A stretch of 64,000 bases of DNA from Anaerotignum lactatifermentans (GCF_016902535.1 NZ_JACSNY010000001.1:186001-250000); one strand, 5' to 3'; numbered from the stretch's first letter, positions 18,047 through 27,841 are shown. Program-made: numbers and translations. Notes: generated from the sequence alone by a model not told the origin.

Positions 18047-18396
18047 CCATATTGTTAAAAATTTATTCTAATTTTCCATTTTTAAGAGAAAAAAAACGCT
18101 GTCCCTGCAAAACAAGGAATTTTGTATACAATCCCGCCCCGTCATTGACATTTTCCTTCCTTTTTTTACCGTTTTCTTTTCCTTTTTTGTGAAATTCTCC
18201 ATAGTTGCAGGCTTTTTAAAGTTTTCCAGCCGTCATTCCTGCACACTTCCGTCCTGTAATTCCTAGCTGACAAATGGCCTAAAACTGCTTCGTATGCGAA
18301 TTATTTGGATAGGAAATCCTTCTGTTTTAGTAGATTTTGTTAAATTATCGGCAAAAATTTGTTAAAGATCCACATAAGTCCGGCTCTTTTGTCTAT
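18047..18396. other. Intergenic region upstream of the acrylate promoter
   Basis: About 350 bases with no gene I can support. The only notable element is the perfect palindrome TTGTATACAA (18122-18131), of the kind bound by GntR-family regulators; its owner is unknown. Confidence 0.5.
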
Positions 18397-18442
18397 AAAA
18401 AAACGAAGCCCTGCGGCTTCTGCCGCAAAATGGCTTCGTTTT
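18397..18442 (-). terminator. Terminator of the zapA-to-patatin unit
   Basis: Outer stem AAAACGAAGCC with GGCTTCGTTTT enclosing an inner GCGGC/GCCGC hairpin; T run on the minus strand at 18406-18397. It overlaps the patatin stop codon. Confidence 0.85.
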
Positions 18443-19544
18443 ATAGTTTTTCCGTTTTTTTCTGTTTTTCCAGAATCAGCGAGAAGAGTTTTTCCTCTGT
18501 CAAAACCTGAAAGCAGGAGATCCCCAGTTCCTCCGCCCGGCGTTCCAACAGCGCCAGGGCCAGTTCATAGTAGTCCCCTTTGACCCTCATCTTCTTGGCC
18601 AGCCTGGGTAGGTGCTCCTCATTCAGCTCCCGCAGTGTCAGAGTTTCTCCGTCTTTTTCCGCTTCCTTCTGCAAAATGGTTTTGAGCATTCCATAGGCTC
18701 TTGCCTCACTCCACTGCCGGTCAATATAGTAGGTTTGACCGCAAAGACCGTAAATGGTCCGCAGGCCGTCGTAATATCCCAGAAGCATATCCCTTCTGAC
18801 CTGTTCGCTGTCAAACTGCAATACTCCGCCCAGCTTTTCTCTGGGAGCGATGACCGTCACGCAGGCATCCTCCGGGATCTTTACCCGTTTTTCTATGCCT
18901 ACGCCAAAAATTCTCAGTACCAACAGGTCCCGGTAGCCCCGTTTCAGCAGACTGTCAATGGGCACCAGATTCTGTATGCCGCCGTCCGTATAATATTTCC
19001 CATCCAGCCGTTCCGGCTTAAAAGCGGGGAAGTAGGCACTGGCCAGCAGCATTTCCGCCAGCCTGCCCTCCTCTATGTCCTTGACATCCAGATCCAGTTC
19101 CTCCCGGTCGCTGACAGAATACGTCACCAGATAAAAATTTTTATGGGAGTTTCGGATCTTTTCCTCATCCACCGTCTCCTCCAGCAAACGCCGCAAAGGC
19201 TCTGTACGAAATCCGCCCTGCCGAATCACCTCCGCCATGTTCCACAGAAATTCCCGCAGTTCTTCTCCATGCAGTTCCTTGTGGTAGTATGCCCGCATCT
19301 GCTCATCGTCCACGTCCATGATCTGAGAAAATCGGATATTACGCCAAAGCTCCTCCGCCAATGCCAGATCATCCATCACCATCAACGCACCATTCAGGGC
19401 GCCTACCGATGTGCCGGAAACGGCGCAGATCTTTACACTTGCCTCCTTTAAGGCCCTCCAGACACCAATCTGGTAGGCCCCTTTGGCACCGCCGCCTTCC
19501 AGCGCCACTGCGTATTCTTTTGTCAGATCCAGTTTTGGCTCCAT
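18441..19544 (-). CDS. Patatin-like phospholipase family protein
   Basis: 367 residues. Catalytic dyad elements of patatins: oxyanion loop EGGGAKGAYQ (17-22), nucleophile Ser46 in GTSVGAL, and the Asp in YYTDGGIQN (about 170). Acts as an acyl hydrolase, presumably on phospholipids at the cytoplasmic face since no signal peptide is seen. The C-terminal 150 residues have no motif I recognise. Starts 8 bases after pbpA and ends the operon. Its linkage to wall-synthesis genes hints at membrane or envelope maintenance (inference). Confidence 0.88.
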   Translation of the reverse strand: MEPKLDLTKEYAVALEGGGAKGAYQIGVWRALKEASVKICAVSGTSVGALNGALMVMDDLALAEELWRNIRFSQIMDVDDEQMRAYYHKELHGEELREFLWNMAEVIRQGGFRTEPLRRLLEETVDEEKIRNSHKNFYLVTYSVSDREELDLDVKDIEEGRLAEMLLASAYFPAFKPERLDGKYYTDGGIQNLVPIDSLLKRGYRDLLVLRIFGVGIEKRVKIPEDACVTVIAPREKLGGVLQFDSEQVRRDMLLGYYDGLRTIYGLCGQTYYIDRQWSEARAYGMLKTILQKEAEKDGETLTLRELNEEHLPRLAKKMRVKGDYYELALALLERRAEELGISCFQVLTEEKLFSLILEKQKKTEKL

Positions 19545-19552
19545 ATCTTCTC

Positions 19553-20956
19553 CTATTCCGCCATTTTTTCCAGGGCCGCCTTCAATACTTTTCCGGCGAT
19601 AGGCGTAGCACTGCCATAAGCCTCGGAATTTTCAATAATCACGGCAATACTTACCTGCGGATCTTCCGCCGGCGCATAGCCCACAAACCAGGAATGATCC
19701 TTGCCCGTAGCGTTTTCGGCCGTACCGGTTTTGCCCGCAACGGTCACGCCGCTGATCTGGGCTGCCGTCCCTGTGCCGCTTTCTACGACACCGATCAGCA
19801 TTTCCTTCAGCGCCGCCGCTTCCTCCGGCGTACAGATCGACATGAGCTTGTTGGGCACCGTCGTTTTTCCTGTTTCTCCATTATAATACTGCATATGATC
19901 AATAATATACGGTTCCATCATAATTCCGTCATTGGCAATAGCAGAAATCAGCATCGCCATATACAGCGGGGATACACTGGTTTTCCCCTGGCCAATAGCT
20001 GTTTCCACCAACTCGCTTTCGGTGGAATCCGCATTCAGATGCATGATGCTGTTGCTGTACGCCAGATCAAATCCATAATCTGCCGTAATACCGCAGGCCT
20101 CCATTTCCTTGCTGAGATTATCAGCGCCGATCTCTTCCGCCAGCGCGGCAAAATAGCAGTTGCAGGAGGCCGCCATCGCCCCCGCCATATCCACTGTGCC
20201 ATGGGCTCTATTGTTATAGCAGTGGATAACCTTATCCTGGAATTCCTCTTCCCCTGTACAGGTATAAGTAAAGTTCTGCCAGTCTGGGAAATATTCCATA
20301 GCCGCCAGGGCTGTGATGGTTTTAAAGGTAGATCCCGGCGGGTAAAGCCCCTGGGTTGCCCGGTTCACCAGAGGACTGTCCTCATCGGAAACCAGATACT
20401 CCCAATCCGCAGAAACCGTATTAGGGTCAAAATCGGGATACGCCTGCATAGCCAGAACACGGCCCGTAGAGGGCTCCATCACCACAACGGCCCCTTTGGC
20501 ACTGCCCAGCAGATCTCCGGCGATGCTCTGGATATCCATATCCACTGCCAGCACCACGTCATTCCCTCTGGGATCTGTGCCGGAAAGCAGTCCCTGTATC
20601 CGCTGAAGCAGTTCCCGGTAAGGTGTCATCAGCTCAAAATTGGCCGCCGCTTCCACGCCGGTTTTCCCTACACTGCTGTATCCCGTAATGTGCGCCGCCA
20701 TCCTGGCTCTGTTGTATTCCCGCAGATAGGAACCATCCTCCTGCTGGACACTGGTGGCAAGCACTTCCCCGTTTTTATCCAGAATATCCCCTCTCTGGAT
20801 ACCGTCCACATCGGTGCGCATCCGGATATTATAGGAATTGGCGGAGATTTCCTCCCGGTCTACCAGGGCCAGCTTGCCCAGATATCCCAGCAGGAGAAAA
20901 AAACATAATGCCAGGAGCCAGAAGACTCTCCGCGCGCTTTTCTTCATATTATTCAT
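19553..20956 (-). CDS. pbpA: Class B penicillin-binding protein (FtsI/PbpA type)
   Basis: 467 residues: short cytoplasmic start, membrane anchor (about 10-31), dimerisation region, and transpeptidase domain with the three motifs S209-T-F-K212, S264-C-N266 and KTGTAEN near residue 400. Cross-links peptidoglycan outside the membrane. ATG at 20956 has GAAGGAGG 11 bases upstream and overlaps the ftsW stop by 8 bases; an ATG at 20947 is too far from that site. Pairing with the adjacent SEDS polymerase is the usual functional unit. Confidence 0.93.
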   Translation of the reverse strand: MNNMKKSARRVFWLLALCFFLLLGYLGKLALVDREEISANSYNIRMRTDVDGIQRGDILDKNGEVLATSVQQEDGSYLREYNRARMAAHITGYSSVGKTGVEAAANFELMTPYRELLQRIQGLLSGTDPRGNDVVLAVDMDIQSIAGDLLGSAKGAVVVMEPSTGRVLAMQAYPDFDPNTVSADWEYLVSDEDSPLVNRATQGLYPPGSTFKTITALAAMEYFPDWQNFTYTCTGEEEFQDKVIHCYNNRAHGTVDMAGAMAASCNCYFAALAEEIGADNLSKEMEACGITADYGFDLAYSNSIMHLNADSTESELVETAIGQGKTSVSPLYMAMLISAIANDGIMMEPYIIDHMQYYNGETGKTTVPNKLMSICTPEEAAALKEMLIGVVESGTGTAAQISGVTVAGKTGTAENATGKDHSWFVGYAPAEDPQVSIAVIIENSEAYGSATPIAGKVLKAALEKMAE

Positions 20957-22331
20957 CGCCGTAGTAGCCTCCTTCCAGATACTGCATCCGCTGCTCCTCC
21001 GCCGCCTGGTTATGCTGTTCGCAGTATACGCAGACCCACTGAAGAATCCCCATCATCATCAGGCTCACCAGTACGGAACTGCCGCCGTAGCTGACCAGCG
21101 GCAGCGTCACCCCGGTCAAAGGGATCAGCTTGATAACACCGCCAATAATCAGAAAAGCCTGGAAAGACAGCATCACAATAACGCCTACCGCCAAAAGGCT
21201 GTAATATCGTCTGGTGCAGTCCAGCGTAATCCGGATTCCCCGATATAATATCATAATAAAAATACAAATGATGCCCGCGCCGAACAGCACGCCCATTTCC
21301 TCACAGATGGCGGCAAAAATACAGTCACTTTCCACCACAGGAATGCTGACCGGCATACCCTTTGTCAAACCGCTGCCAAACAGGCCGTAGGTAGTAATGG
21401 CAAACAGAGACGTTACGATCTGATATCCGCCGCTGTCGATATCCGCCCAGGGATCCCGCCATGCCGCCACACGGACACGCACATGAGAAAAGAGCTTATA
21501 GGCAATCACGGAAGCCAGACTGGCGGAGCCCATGCCCAGCAAAACCAGAATTTCGTTGGACGTGGCAATATACAGCATCGCCATATAGGTCATAAAGAAG
21601 ATCAGGGCACTGCCCAGATCCTTCTGCAGCACCAGAAGCGCCACTACCCCCGCGCTCAGAACCGCCGTAATCAGGAATTCCCGCAGTTCCACACGTTTGC
21701 GGAACACACTGGCCAGATAAAATACAAACAGGAATTTCGCAATCTCGGAAGGCTGGAAACTAATACTGCCGATCTGCAGCCAGTTCTGGGAACCGCCATG
21801 CTCCACGCCCACGATCTGTGTCAGCAGCAGCAGGCCATAACATACGATAATATAAGCCCATTCAAAAACCTCAAACCGGGGAATCAGCCGCAGCACCGAC
21901 GGCAGAAGAAGCATCCCCGCCAGTCCTATGGCCATCCAGAGCAGCTGCTTATAGGCAAAAGTCGCGTCTACCCGATGAAGAATAATCAGACTCACATCCA
22001 TCAAAAACAGCATCCCCGTCCAGATCAGAGGACAGCCCTCATAATAGAACCGGTCCAGAAGCTGAATGGCCACCAGAATAAAGGCCAGCGATACAGCGCC
22101 AAAGACCAGCGCCTGCCAATGGAACAAATGGGTCTGTGTATCATAGGAAAGAATCAGAAACGCCGTCAGGTGCATCAGCACCACCAGCCGCCGTTGTATG
22201 GATACCGCACGATAAGGACTGCCCAGATAGCCGCCCTGTTCATAAGCGATATATACAATGGCTTCCCACAGGAACAGCCCAATATAGATCACAAATAAAT
22301 ACCTGCTCAGCATTACCACTAAGTCAAACAT
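20949..22331 (-). CDS. ftsW: FtsW/RodA/SpoVE-family (SEDS) peptidoglycan polymerase
   Basis: 460 residues, about ten membrane segments. SEDS signatures are present: QIGSISFQPSEIAKFLFVFYLA in the middle, LQKDLGSALIFFMTYMAMLY, and GVTLPLVSYGGSSVLVSLM near the C-terminus. Polymerises lipid II together with the adjacent class B PBP. The ATG at 22331 lies 4 bases after the U32 stop; a longer GTG-initiated frame would overlap U32. Whether it serves division, elongation or sporulation cannot be told from sequence. Confidence 0.92.
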   Translation of the reverse strand: MFDLVVMLSRYLFVIYIGLFLWEAIVYIAYEQGGYLGSPYRAVSIQRRLVVLMHLTAFLILSYDTQTHLFHWQALVFGAVSLAFILVAIQLLDRFYYEGCPLIWTGMLFLMDVSLIILHRVDATFAYKQLLWMAIGLAGMLLLPSVLRLIPRFEVFEWAYIIVCYGLLLLTQIVGVEHGGSQNWLQIGSISFQPSEIAKFLFVFYLASVFRKRVELREFLITAVLSAGVVALLVLQKDLGSALIFFMTYMAMLYIATSNEILVLLGMGSASLASVIAYKLFSHVRVRVAAWRDPWADIDSGGYQIVTSLFAITTYGLFGSGLTKGMPVSIPVVESDCIFAAICEEMGVLFGAGIICIFIMILYRGIRITLDCTRRYYSLLAVGVIVMLSFQAFLIIGGVIKLIPLTGVTLPLVSYGGSSVLVSLMMMGILQWVCVYCEQHNQAAEEQRMQYLEGGYYGDE

Positions 22332-22335
22332 CGTC

Positions 22336-24759
22336 TCACTCCACTCCACGGAAGAAATGCCCTTTGGTACTTCCTTTTTCACTCATTTGCTGCAGCAGCT
22401 GCTTCGTTTCGGCGCCACAGCGCTGAGGGTCCTTTGTCATTTCGCAATATGCCCGAAGAATCCGCTCTGTACGCCCGGGGCCTTCCTTTGTAAACTGCAG
22501 CCGCACACTGCCCACAGCGTTTTCCAGCACTTCATCATAAAATTTCAGGGTAAACAGAGGCTTCCCGTTCAGGATGCCGCAGACACACCGTTCACAGTCT
22601 GTCATCAGCGGGAATTTTTCTCCCTTTCTGTCCCGAAGGAAATATAAATCCTCATGATACCGTTTACTGCAATACTCTCCGCTCTTTTTCCCTCCGGCAA
22701 AGTTCCCCACAGGACACTGCTGGGTCGTCATCAGCGGCAGATAGCCGTAAACAATCATTTCACAGTCCCGGTCCGCCATAGCGCGGATCTCCTGTAAGTT
22801 GTTTTCCACAGAAAGGCAGACCTCGTCCGCTCCCTGCGCCTTCCAGAATTCCACAGAAGAGCGGTTCATCACATTCAAATTATGATCCGCCACAATCTTT
22901 TTCCCGCTTTGGGCCACTGCCCCCAACTGCCCGGCGGAACGCACCAGAAAACCGTCCAATTCACTATGCAAATACTGGGCCAGCCGTTTTTCGTCCTCCG
23001 GACGTTCCCGGTCCACACGGGGCAGCGCAACAAAGCACTCGATCCCCTTCTGGCGGCATTTTTCCACACAGCTTTCCAACTGCCCGGCAAAATCCTTTGT
23101 CGATTCCAGATAAATCCTGGCTACGCCATTCTGACGAACTGCCGCCTCAAACTGCTCCAGCGTCTGCACCAGTACCGTCACCCGCTTCTTCAGAAGGTTC
23201 CGCTCCGTTTTTCTTTCCGGCAGCGCCTCCTGCGCTTCTTCTTTGCGCTTGGATTTTTTCAGGATCGCCTGCTCCAGCGCCTGTGCGCCTTCTCTACGCA
23301 GACGGTTGATAGAACTGATGCCAATATAAATATCTTCATCCATTTCAATGGCCAACTCCGCGAAAACAAAGGGTGTCGCGCCCATTTTTTCGGCTTGCTG
23401 CCGCAGCGCTTCTTCTGTCAGAGGACGGTTGGAAGCACGTTCCACCACATCTCCCGTCACATAAACGCTGCTGCCCCGGTTATCCCACAGCTGCAGGGCC
23501 ATAGGCTCTCCCACTCTGGCCTTCCATATGCCCCAAACCGGCAGCTTTCTGCTGTCCTTTTCCCAGGTTTTTCTCAACTCATCGTTTAACGCCTTGCCAT
23601 AGGTACGATAAACCACATCATTCTTTTCAATATCCCCTTCCAGTGTCAGCGTGATAAATTCTCCCGCTTTGGAGGACTTTGTGATATTGCAGCCCACATG
23701 AGGCCCTTTTTGGGTCCAGATCTCAATGCCGTCCCCTGGAATCAAAGGCTCTCTGGTACGAATTGTCACTTTCCTGTATTTAGGCAGATAAGCGTCTACC
23801 ATGCCTACCTTCAACCCCCATGTTTTGGGACGTTCCACACTCATCATATCCAGACCGCCCCGGGCCGTATAATACCCTTCCGTAAAACCGCCGCGGTTAA
23901 ACAGCTGGGTCAGCTCCTTCATATCCTCTGCGGAAACCTCATAATGCTCCGGGTCCTCAAAATACAGGTCGATATATTTCCGGTAGATTCTTGTGACTCC
24001 TGCCACATATTCGGGATTTTTCATCCGGCCCTCAATCTTCAAAGAGGCGATCCCCGCCTCCATCAGTTCCGGCAGAATGGTCACCGTAGCCACATCCTTG
24101 GGCGAAAGCAGATATCCCTCCGCTACCTTGTCATAGCCGCAGTACAGTGTATAGGGCAGGCGGCAGGTCTGGGCGCATCTGCCCCGGTTGCCGCTCCGGC
24201 CTCCCAGCATGCTGCTCATGATACACTGTCCGGAATAGCAGACACAAAGCGCCCCATGAATAAAGGTTTCTACCTCCGCCTCCGTATGCTCTGTAATATG
24301 GCGGATCTCCGGCAGCGTCAGTTCCCGGCTGAGGACTACCTTCTGGAAGCCCTGTCCGTACCAGTAATTCACATCCGCCAGCGAATTGGCCGTCATCTGG
24401 GTGCTGGCATGCAGCTCCATAGCGGGATAATGCTCTTTCACCAGCTTCACAGCGCCAATATCCTGTATAATCAGCGCGTCTACGCCCATATGGTACAGCC
24501 GCCCGATAAAGGAAAGAAAACCAGCCAGCTCTCCGTCCTTATATACTGTATTCACCGTTACATACACCCTTACACCGCGCAAATGGCAGTAGTCACAAGC
24601 CTCTTCCAGTTCTTCCAGGGAAAAATTTCCGGCGTATTGTCTGGCGCTGAATTCTTTCCCTCCAAGATATACGGCATCACAGCCATTATTCACCGCGGCC
24701 CGCAGGCTCTCCATAGATCCGGCGGGAGCCAGCAGCTCCGGTTTTCTTCCAAAAGGCAT
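22336..24759 (-). CDS. U32 family peptidase / RNA-hydroxylation-type protein with DUF3656
   Basis: 807 residues. N-terminal U32 core: ELLAPAGSMESLRAAVNNGCDAVYLGG at the start, then ETFIHGALCVCYSGQCIMSSMLGGRSGNRGRCAQTCR-type cysteine cluster near 165-200 (only partly quoted: CYSGQCIMSS), which in related TrhP/RlhA proteins holds iron-sulfur ligands; a DUF3656-like middle part and a second TIM-barrel-like half with a cysteine set near the C-terminus. Annotated historically as collagenase-like protease; relatives act in tRNA/rRNA hydroxylation. ATG at 24759 follows AAGGAGAGGG. Between zapA and ftsW. Confidence 0.88.
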   Translation of the reverse strand: MPFGRKPELLAPAGSMESLRAAVNNGCDAVYLGGKEFSARQYAGNFSLEELEEACDYCHLRGVRVYVTVNTVYKDGELAGFLSFIGRLYHMGVDALIIQDIGAVKLVKEHYPAMELHASTQMTANSLADVNYWYGQGFQKVVLSRELTLPEIRHITEHTEAEVETFIHGALCVCYSGQCIMSSMLGGRSGNRGRCAQTCRLPYTLYCGYDKVAEGYLLSPKDVATVTILPELMEAGIASLKIEGRMKNPEYVAGVTRIYRKYIDLYFEDPEHYEVSAEDMKELTQLFNRGGFTEGYYTARGGLDMMSVERPKTWGLKVGMVDAYLPKYRKVTIRTREPLIPGDGIEIWTQKGPHVGCNITKSSKAGEFITLTLEGDIEKNDVVYRTYGKALNDELRKTWEKDSRKLPVWGIWKARVGEPMALQLWDNRGSSVYVTGDVVERASNRPLTEEALRQQAEKMGATPFVFAELAIEMDEDIYIGISSINRLRREGAQALEQAILKKSKRKEEAQEALPERKTERNLLKKRVTVLVQTLEQFEAAVRQNGVARIYLESTKDFAGQLESCVEKCRQKGIECFVALPRVDRERPEDEKRLAQYLHSELDGFLVRSAGQLGAVAQSGKKIVADHNLNVMNRSSVEFWKAQGADEVCLSVENNLQEIRAMADRDCEMIVYGYLPLMTTQQCPVGNFAGGKKSGEYCSKRYHEDLYFLRDRKGEKFPLMTDCERCVCGILNGKPLFTLKFYDEVLENAVGSVRLQFTKEGPGRTERILRAYCEMTKDPQRCGAETKQLLQQMSEKGSTKGHFFRGVE

Positions 24760-24790
24760 GTTCCCTCTCCTTCCTGTTCTATCCATGAAA

Positions 24791-24844
24791 AAGGAAAACA
24801 GCAGTTTCTTTCCTCCTGGGCGGATCGCCTCTGCTGCTTTCCTT
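24791..24844 (-). terminator. Terminator-like hairpin between zapA and the U32 gene
   Basis: Thirteen of fourteen stem positions pair (AAGGAAA-A-CAGCAG with CTGCTG-C-TTTCCTT), and the minus strand continues CCTTTTTC. Could attenuate transcription between zapA and the downstream wall genes. Confidence 0.5.
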
Positions 24845-24848
24845 GTTC

Positions 24849-25247
24849 TTATCGTTTACGATTTTTATATCTTCCGCCGTTTCCGCTCTCCTGCGGTTCT
24901 TTTTCCACGGCTGTCTGGTCTGCCTCGTGCGCTTCGCGGGCATGCTCCAGTTTTTCTTCCAATTCCGATATGGTATTTTTCATTGTCATGCACTGCAGCT
25001 TCAATTCATCCAGTTCCGCCTCCAGTGACAGACTCCGCTCCACTTCTTTAAAGTAGTCGTCCGCTACATTGATAGAAGTCAGCACATAAGCCAGACTGGA
25101 GTCCAGCGACACCGACTGAGACGTCTGACGGATCTCCCGCATTTTCTGGTCGATGTAAGCCGCCACACTCTGCATATGTTCCTCTGATTCGTTCCCCATC
25201 AGAGTAAAGGACTTTCCATCTATCGTAATTCGCACCTTGTTTTTCAC
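24849..25247 (-). CDS. zapA: Cell division protein ZapA
   Basis: About 132 residues: ZapA domain (KVRITIDGKSFTLMG then the central helix SVAAYIDQKMREI and LTSINVADDYFK) followed by a coiled coil (about 75-110) and a charged tail. ZapA binds FtsZ and bundles protofilaments at midcell. The GTG at 25247 gives the family's usual start and has GGAAGGAG 12 bases upstream; the earlier ATG at 25274 has no ribosome site. First gene of the unit zapA-U32-ftsW-pbpA-patatin. Confidence 0.88.
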   Translation of the reverse strand: MKNKVRITIDGKSFTLMGNESEEHMQSVAAYIDQKMREIRQTSQSVSLDSSLAYVLTSINVADDYFKEVERSLSLEAELDELKLQCMTMKNTISELEEKLEHAREAHEADQTAVEKEPQESGNGGRYKNRKR

Positions 25248-25305
25248 AAATACCACGTTCTCCTTCCGCCCCATAACCCGGGCCGCAAAACTTCGTTTTG
25301 CCGAT

Positions 25306-25334
25306 ATTATACCATAAACCACAGGGAATGAAAA
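25306..25334 (-). promoter_or_regulatory. Promoter of zapA
   Basis: On the minus strand TTTTCA (25334-25329), 17-base spacer ending in TGG, then TATAAT (25311-25306): an extended -10 promoter about 60 bases before the GTG start. Confidence 0.7.
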
Positions 25335-25360
25335 TATTTTCTATCCCATTCCCCCATTTC

Positions 25361-25408
25361 AAAAGAAAAGCGGATAAATCATTGTTTCCAATGATCTATC
25401 CGCTAAAA
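25361..25408 (-). terminator. Terminator of the 2-oxoacid:ferredoxin oxidoreductase operon
   Basis: A 16-position stem with one mismatch (AGCGGATA-A-ATCATTG with CAATGAT-C-TATCCGCT) and a 4-base loop; minus strand continues TTTTCTTTTG. Confidence 0.85.
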
Positions 25409-25451
25409 CACCGTATTCAGAAGAATCTAAAACAGGGTGCTGTATTGCATT

Positions 25452-26012
25452 TTAGCAATGTTCTTTTGCATAGTTAAAGCCCAGTTCAAATGCTTTCTTG
25501 TTGTCGGGGATGAATTTTGCTTTGCCGCCTTCAAAAACGTGTGCAAAAGTATCATCCATACCGTCCTGTTTGATTGCGCCTGTTGCGAATACAACCGCAC
25601 CCAGCATAACCAGGTTTGCCAGTTTGGAACCGCCAAATGCATCTGTTGCAATTCTGTTTGCGGGAATTTCAAATACTTTTACGCCTTCTTTTGCTTCAAC
25701 ATGATCCATGCTGCAAAGGTCAGCATTGATAACCAAAGAACCGCCTACTCTTACTACAGGCGCAAACTTATCCAAGGAAGGCTGATTCAAAGCTACGATA
25801 CAGTCCGCGTCTTTTGTGATTACGGGAGAACCGATGCCCTCGTCGGAAATGATTACGTTTACGTTGGCAGTACCGCCACGCATTTCGGGGCCATAAGAAG
25901 GACACCAGGATACTTCTTTTCCTTCCAGCATACCGGAGTAAGCCATAATCTTACCCATCAGCAACGAACCCTGACCGCCAAAACCTGCAATGATAGAAGA
26001 AAATGTACTCAT
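25452..26012 (-). CDS. 2-oxoacid:ferredoxin oxidoreductase, gamma subunit
   Basis: 186 residues, pyruvate/ketoisovalerate oxidoreductase catalytic domain: GFGGQGSLLMGKIMAYSGM at the start and CPSYGPEMRGGTANVNVIIS in the middle. Completes the four-subunit enzyme that converts 2-oxoacids and CoA to acyl-CoA and CO2 while reducing ferredoxin. ATG at 26012 begins one base after the beta-subunit stop with GGAGGG upstream. Last gene of the operon. VorC or KorC cannot be decided by eye. Confidence 0.93.
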   Translation of the reverse strand: MSTFSSIIAGFGGQGSLLMGKIMAYSGMLEGKEVSWCPSYGPEMRGGTANVNVIISDEGIGSPVITKDADCIVALNQPSLDKFAPVVRVGGSLVINADLCSMDHVEAKEGVKVFEIPANRIATDAFGGSKLANLVMLGAVVFATGAIKQDGMDDTFAHVFEGGKAKFIPDNKKAFELGFNYAKEHC

Positions 26013-26013
26013 A

Positions 26014-26766
26014 TTATTTGCCCTCCTCTGCTGTAATGTCTTTGTAAACGCCAAGAGGATAGTAAGGAATCATTTTTTCTCTTACGAATTCCATGGATTT
26101 TACAGGAGTCAGACCCCAGTTTGTAGGGCAGCTGGATACGACTTCAACCAGTGTGAAGCCCAGGCCCTGTCTCTGGATCTCAAATGCTTTTTTGATGGCT
26201 TTCTTTGCTGCTGTAACCTGTGCAGGTGTGGAAACGCTTACTCTTTCAATATAAGCGGGACCTGTCAATGTTGCCAGCATTTCGGAAACACGAAGAGGGT
26301 TACCATTGATCTTGGGATCACGGCCTTTTTTCGCTGTTGTTGCTTTCATGCCGGGCAGTGTGGTAGGAGCCATCTGACCGCCTGTCATACCATAAATACC
26401 ATTGTTGATAAAGATTGTTGTGATCTTTTCGCCTCTTGCCGCTGCGTGGATGATCTCACAAGTACCGATGGATGCCAGGTCACCATCGCCCTGATATGTC
26501 AAAACGATATTATCGGGATGTACTCTCTTGATACCGGTTGCTGTTGCGGGAGCACGGCCATGTGCGCACTGAATGGCATCAAAGTTAAAGTAGTTGTTTG
26601 CGAATACGGAACAGCCTACGGGTACGCATGCGATGGCGTTTTCCACTTCACCCAGTTCTTCCAGAACTTCTGCTACCAGTCTATGTACGATACCATGCGC
26701 ACAACCAGGACAATAATGCAATTTGACATCAGTTAATGCTTTTGTTTTTTCGAATACAACTGCCAT
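26014..26766 (-). CDS. 2-oxoacid:ferredoxin oxidoreductase, beta subunit (TPP-binding)
   Basis: 250 residues. TPP/Mg site YQGDGDLASIGTCEIIHAAARGEKI with NNGIYGMTGGQMAPTT, and a Cys-containing start HYCPGCAHGIVHRLV that in this family contributes to cofactor binding. Catalyses decarboxylation of the 2-oxoacid. Start overlaps the alpha-subunit stop by one base. The set of four separate subunits suggests branched-chain 2-oxoacid or 2-oxoglutarate specificity rather than the single-chain pyruvate enzyme. Confidence 0.94.
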   Translation of the reverse strand: MAVVFEKTKALTDVKLHYCPGCAHGIVHRLVAEVLEELGEVENAIACVPVGCSVFANNYFNFDAIQCAHGRAPATATGIKRVHPDNIVLTYQGDGDLASIGTCEIIHAAARGEKITTIFINNGIYGMTGGQMAPTTLPGMKATTAKKGRDPKINGNPLRVSEMLATLTGPAYIERVSVSTPAQVTAAKKAIKKAFEIQRQGLGFTLVEVVSSCPTNWGLTPVKSMEFVREKMIPYYPLGVYKDITAEEGK

Positions 26767-27824
26767 TATTTGTCACCTCCCATGACTTCTCTACCGAATG
26801 CAACCACTTCATCAACAGTAGGTACGTTACCGCCTGTTCTGCCGTGGAATACTACTTTGCTCTTATCGTTACAAGCGTAAGCAACATCCTGTACCATCTG
26901 GCCCATGGACATTTCTACATCCAGATATTTTTTGATCTTGTCGTTCCATTTATCGAATGCTTTCTGAGGGAAAGGCCACAGAGTCTTAGGTCTGAGCATA
27001 CCAACCTTGAAGCCTTCTGCTCTCAGGTAGCCGATTGCTGTTCTTACAACTCTGGAAGCAGTACCATAGGATACAAACGCGAATTCTGCGTCATCCAGCA
27101 GGTATTCTTCCCAAGCCTGTTCGTTTGCTTCTACTTTTTCATATACTTCAAAATGCTCATGGTTCCAAGCTTCGCAGTCGTCGGGATCGATTACCAGGTT
27201 TTTGATGTTATGTCTTTCGCCTTTGCCTTTGCCTGTCAAAGCCCATGTCTTTTCAGGGATACCAGGTCTGGGAACATAGTTGAATTCAACGGGTTCCATC
27301 ATCTGACCAATCAGACCGTCTGCCAGAACGATAACGGGCAGGCCATAAATGTCAGCGATATCGAAAGCTTCCATTACCATGTCAACAGCTTCCTGTACAG
27401 ATGCGGGCGCCAGAACTACGTTGTGGTAGTCACCATTGGAACCGCCTTTTACTGCCATGTTGTAGTCCGCCTGACCGGGCTGAATGGTACCCAGACCCGG
27501 GCCCCCACGCATCATATTGATGATGACTGCGGGCAGACCTGCGTTGGAGATATAGCCGATACCTTCCTGTTTCAGTGCAATACCAGGAGAGGAAGAGCTG
27601 GTCAGAACACGAGCACCTGCTGCTGCCGCGCCGTAAACCATATTGATGGCCGCTACTTCGGATTCTGCCTGTACGAATGTACCGCCTACTTTCGGCAGTT
27701 CATCGGATAAATATTCGGGCACTTCGCTCTGAGGAGTGATGGGGTAACCAAAGAAATATCTGCAACCCGCCTCAATCGCCGCTTTGCCAACTGCCTCGTT
27801 GCCTTTCATTAAAACCTTTGCCAT
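26766..27824 (-). CDS. 2-oxoacid:ferredoxin oxidoreductase, alpha subunit
   Basis: 352 residues. Starts with KGNEAVGKAAIEAGCRYFFGYPITPQSE, the pyrimidine-binding domain typical of VorB/KorA, and carries the transketolase-like C-terminal domain. ATG at 27824 with GGAGGA, 17 bases after the ferredoxin-like subunit gene. Role: binds TPP across the interface with beta. Codon use is strongly biased as in the acrylate genes, consistent with high expression. Confidence 0.94.
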   Translation of the reverse strand: MAKVLMKGNEAVGKAAIEAGCRYFFGYPITPQSEVPEYLSDELPKVGGTFVQAESEVAAINMVYGAAAAGARVLTSSSSPGIALKQEGIGYISNAGLPAVIINMMRGGPGLGTIQPGQADYNMAVKGGSNGDYHNVVLAPASVQEAVDMVMEAFDIADIYGLPVIVLADGLIGQMMEPVEFNYVPRPGIPEKTWALTGKGKGERHNIKNLVIDPDDCEAWNHEHFEVYEKVEANEQAWEEYLLDDAEFAFVSYGTASRVVRTAIGYLRAEGFKVGMLRPKTLWPFPQKAFDKWNDKIKKYLDVEMSMGQMVQDVAYACNDKSKVVFHGRTGGNVPTVDEVVAFGREVMGGDK

Positions 27825-27841
27825 TGATGTTTCCTCCTCCC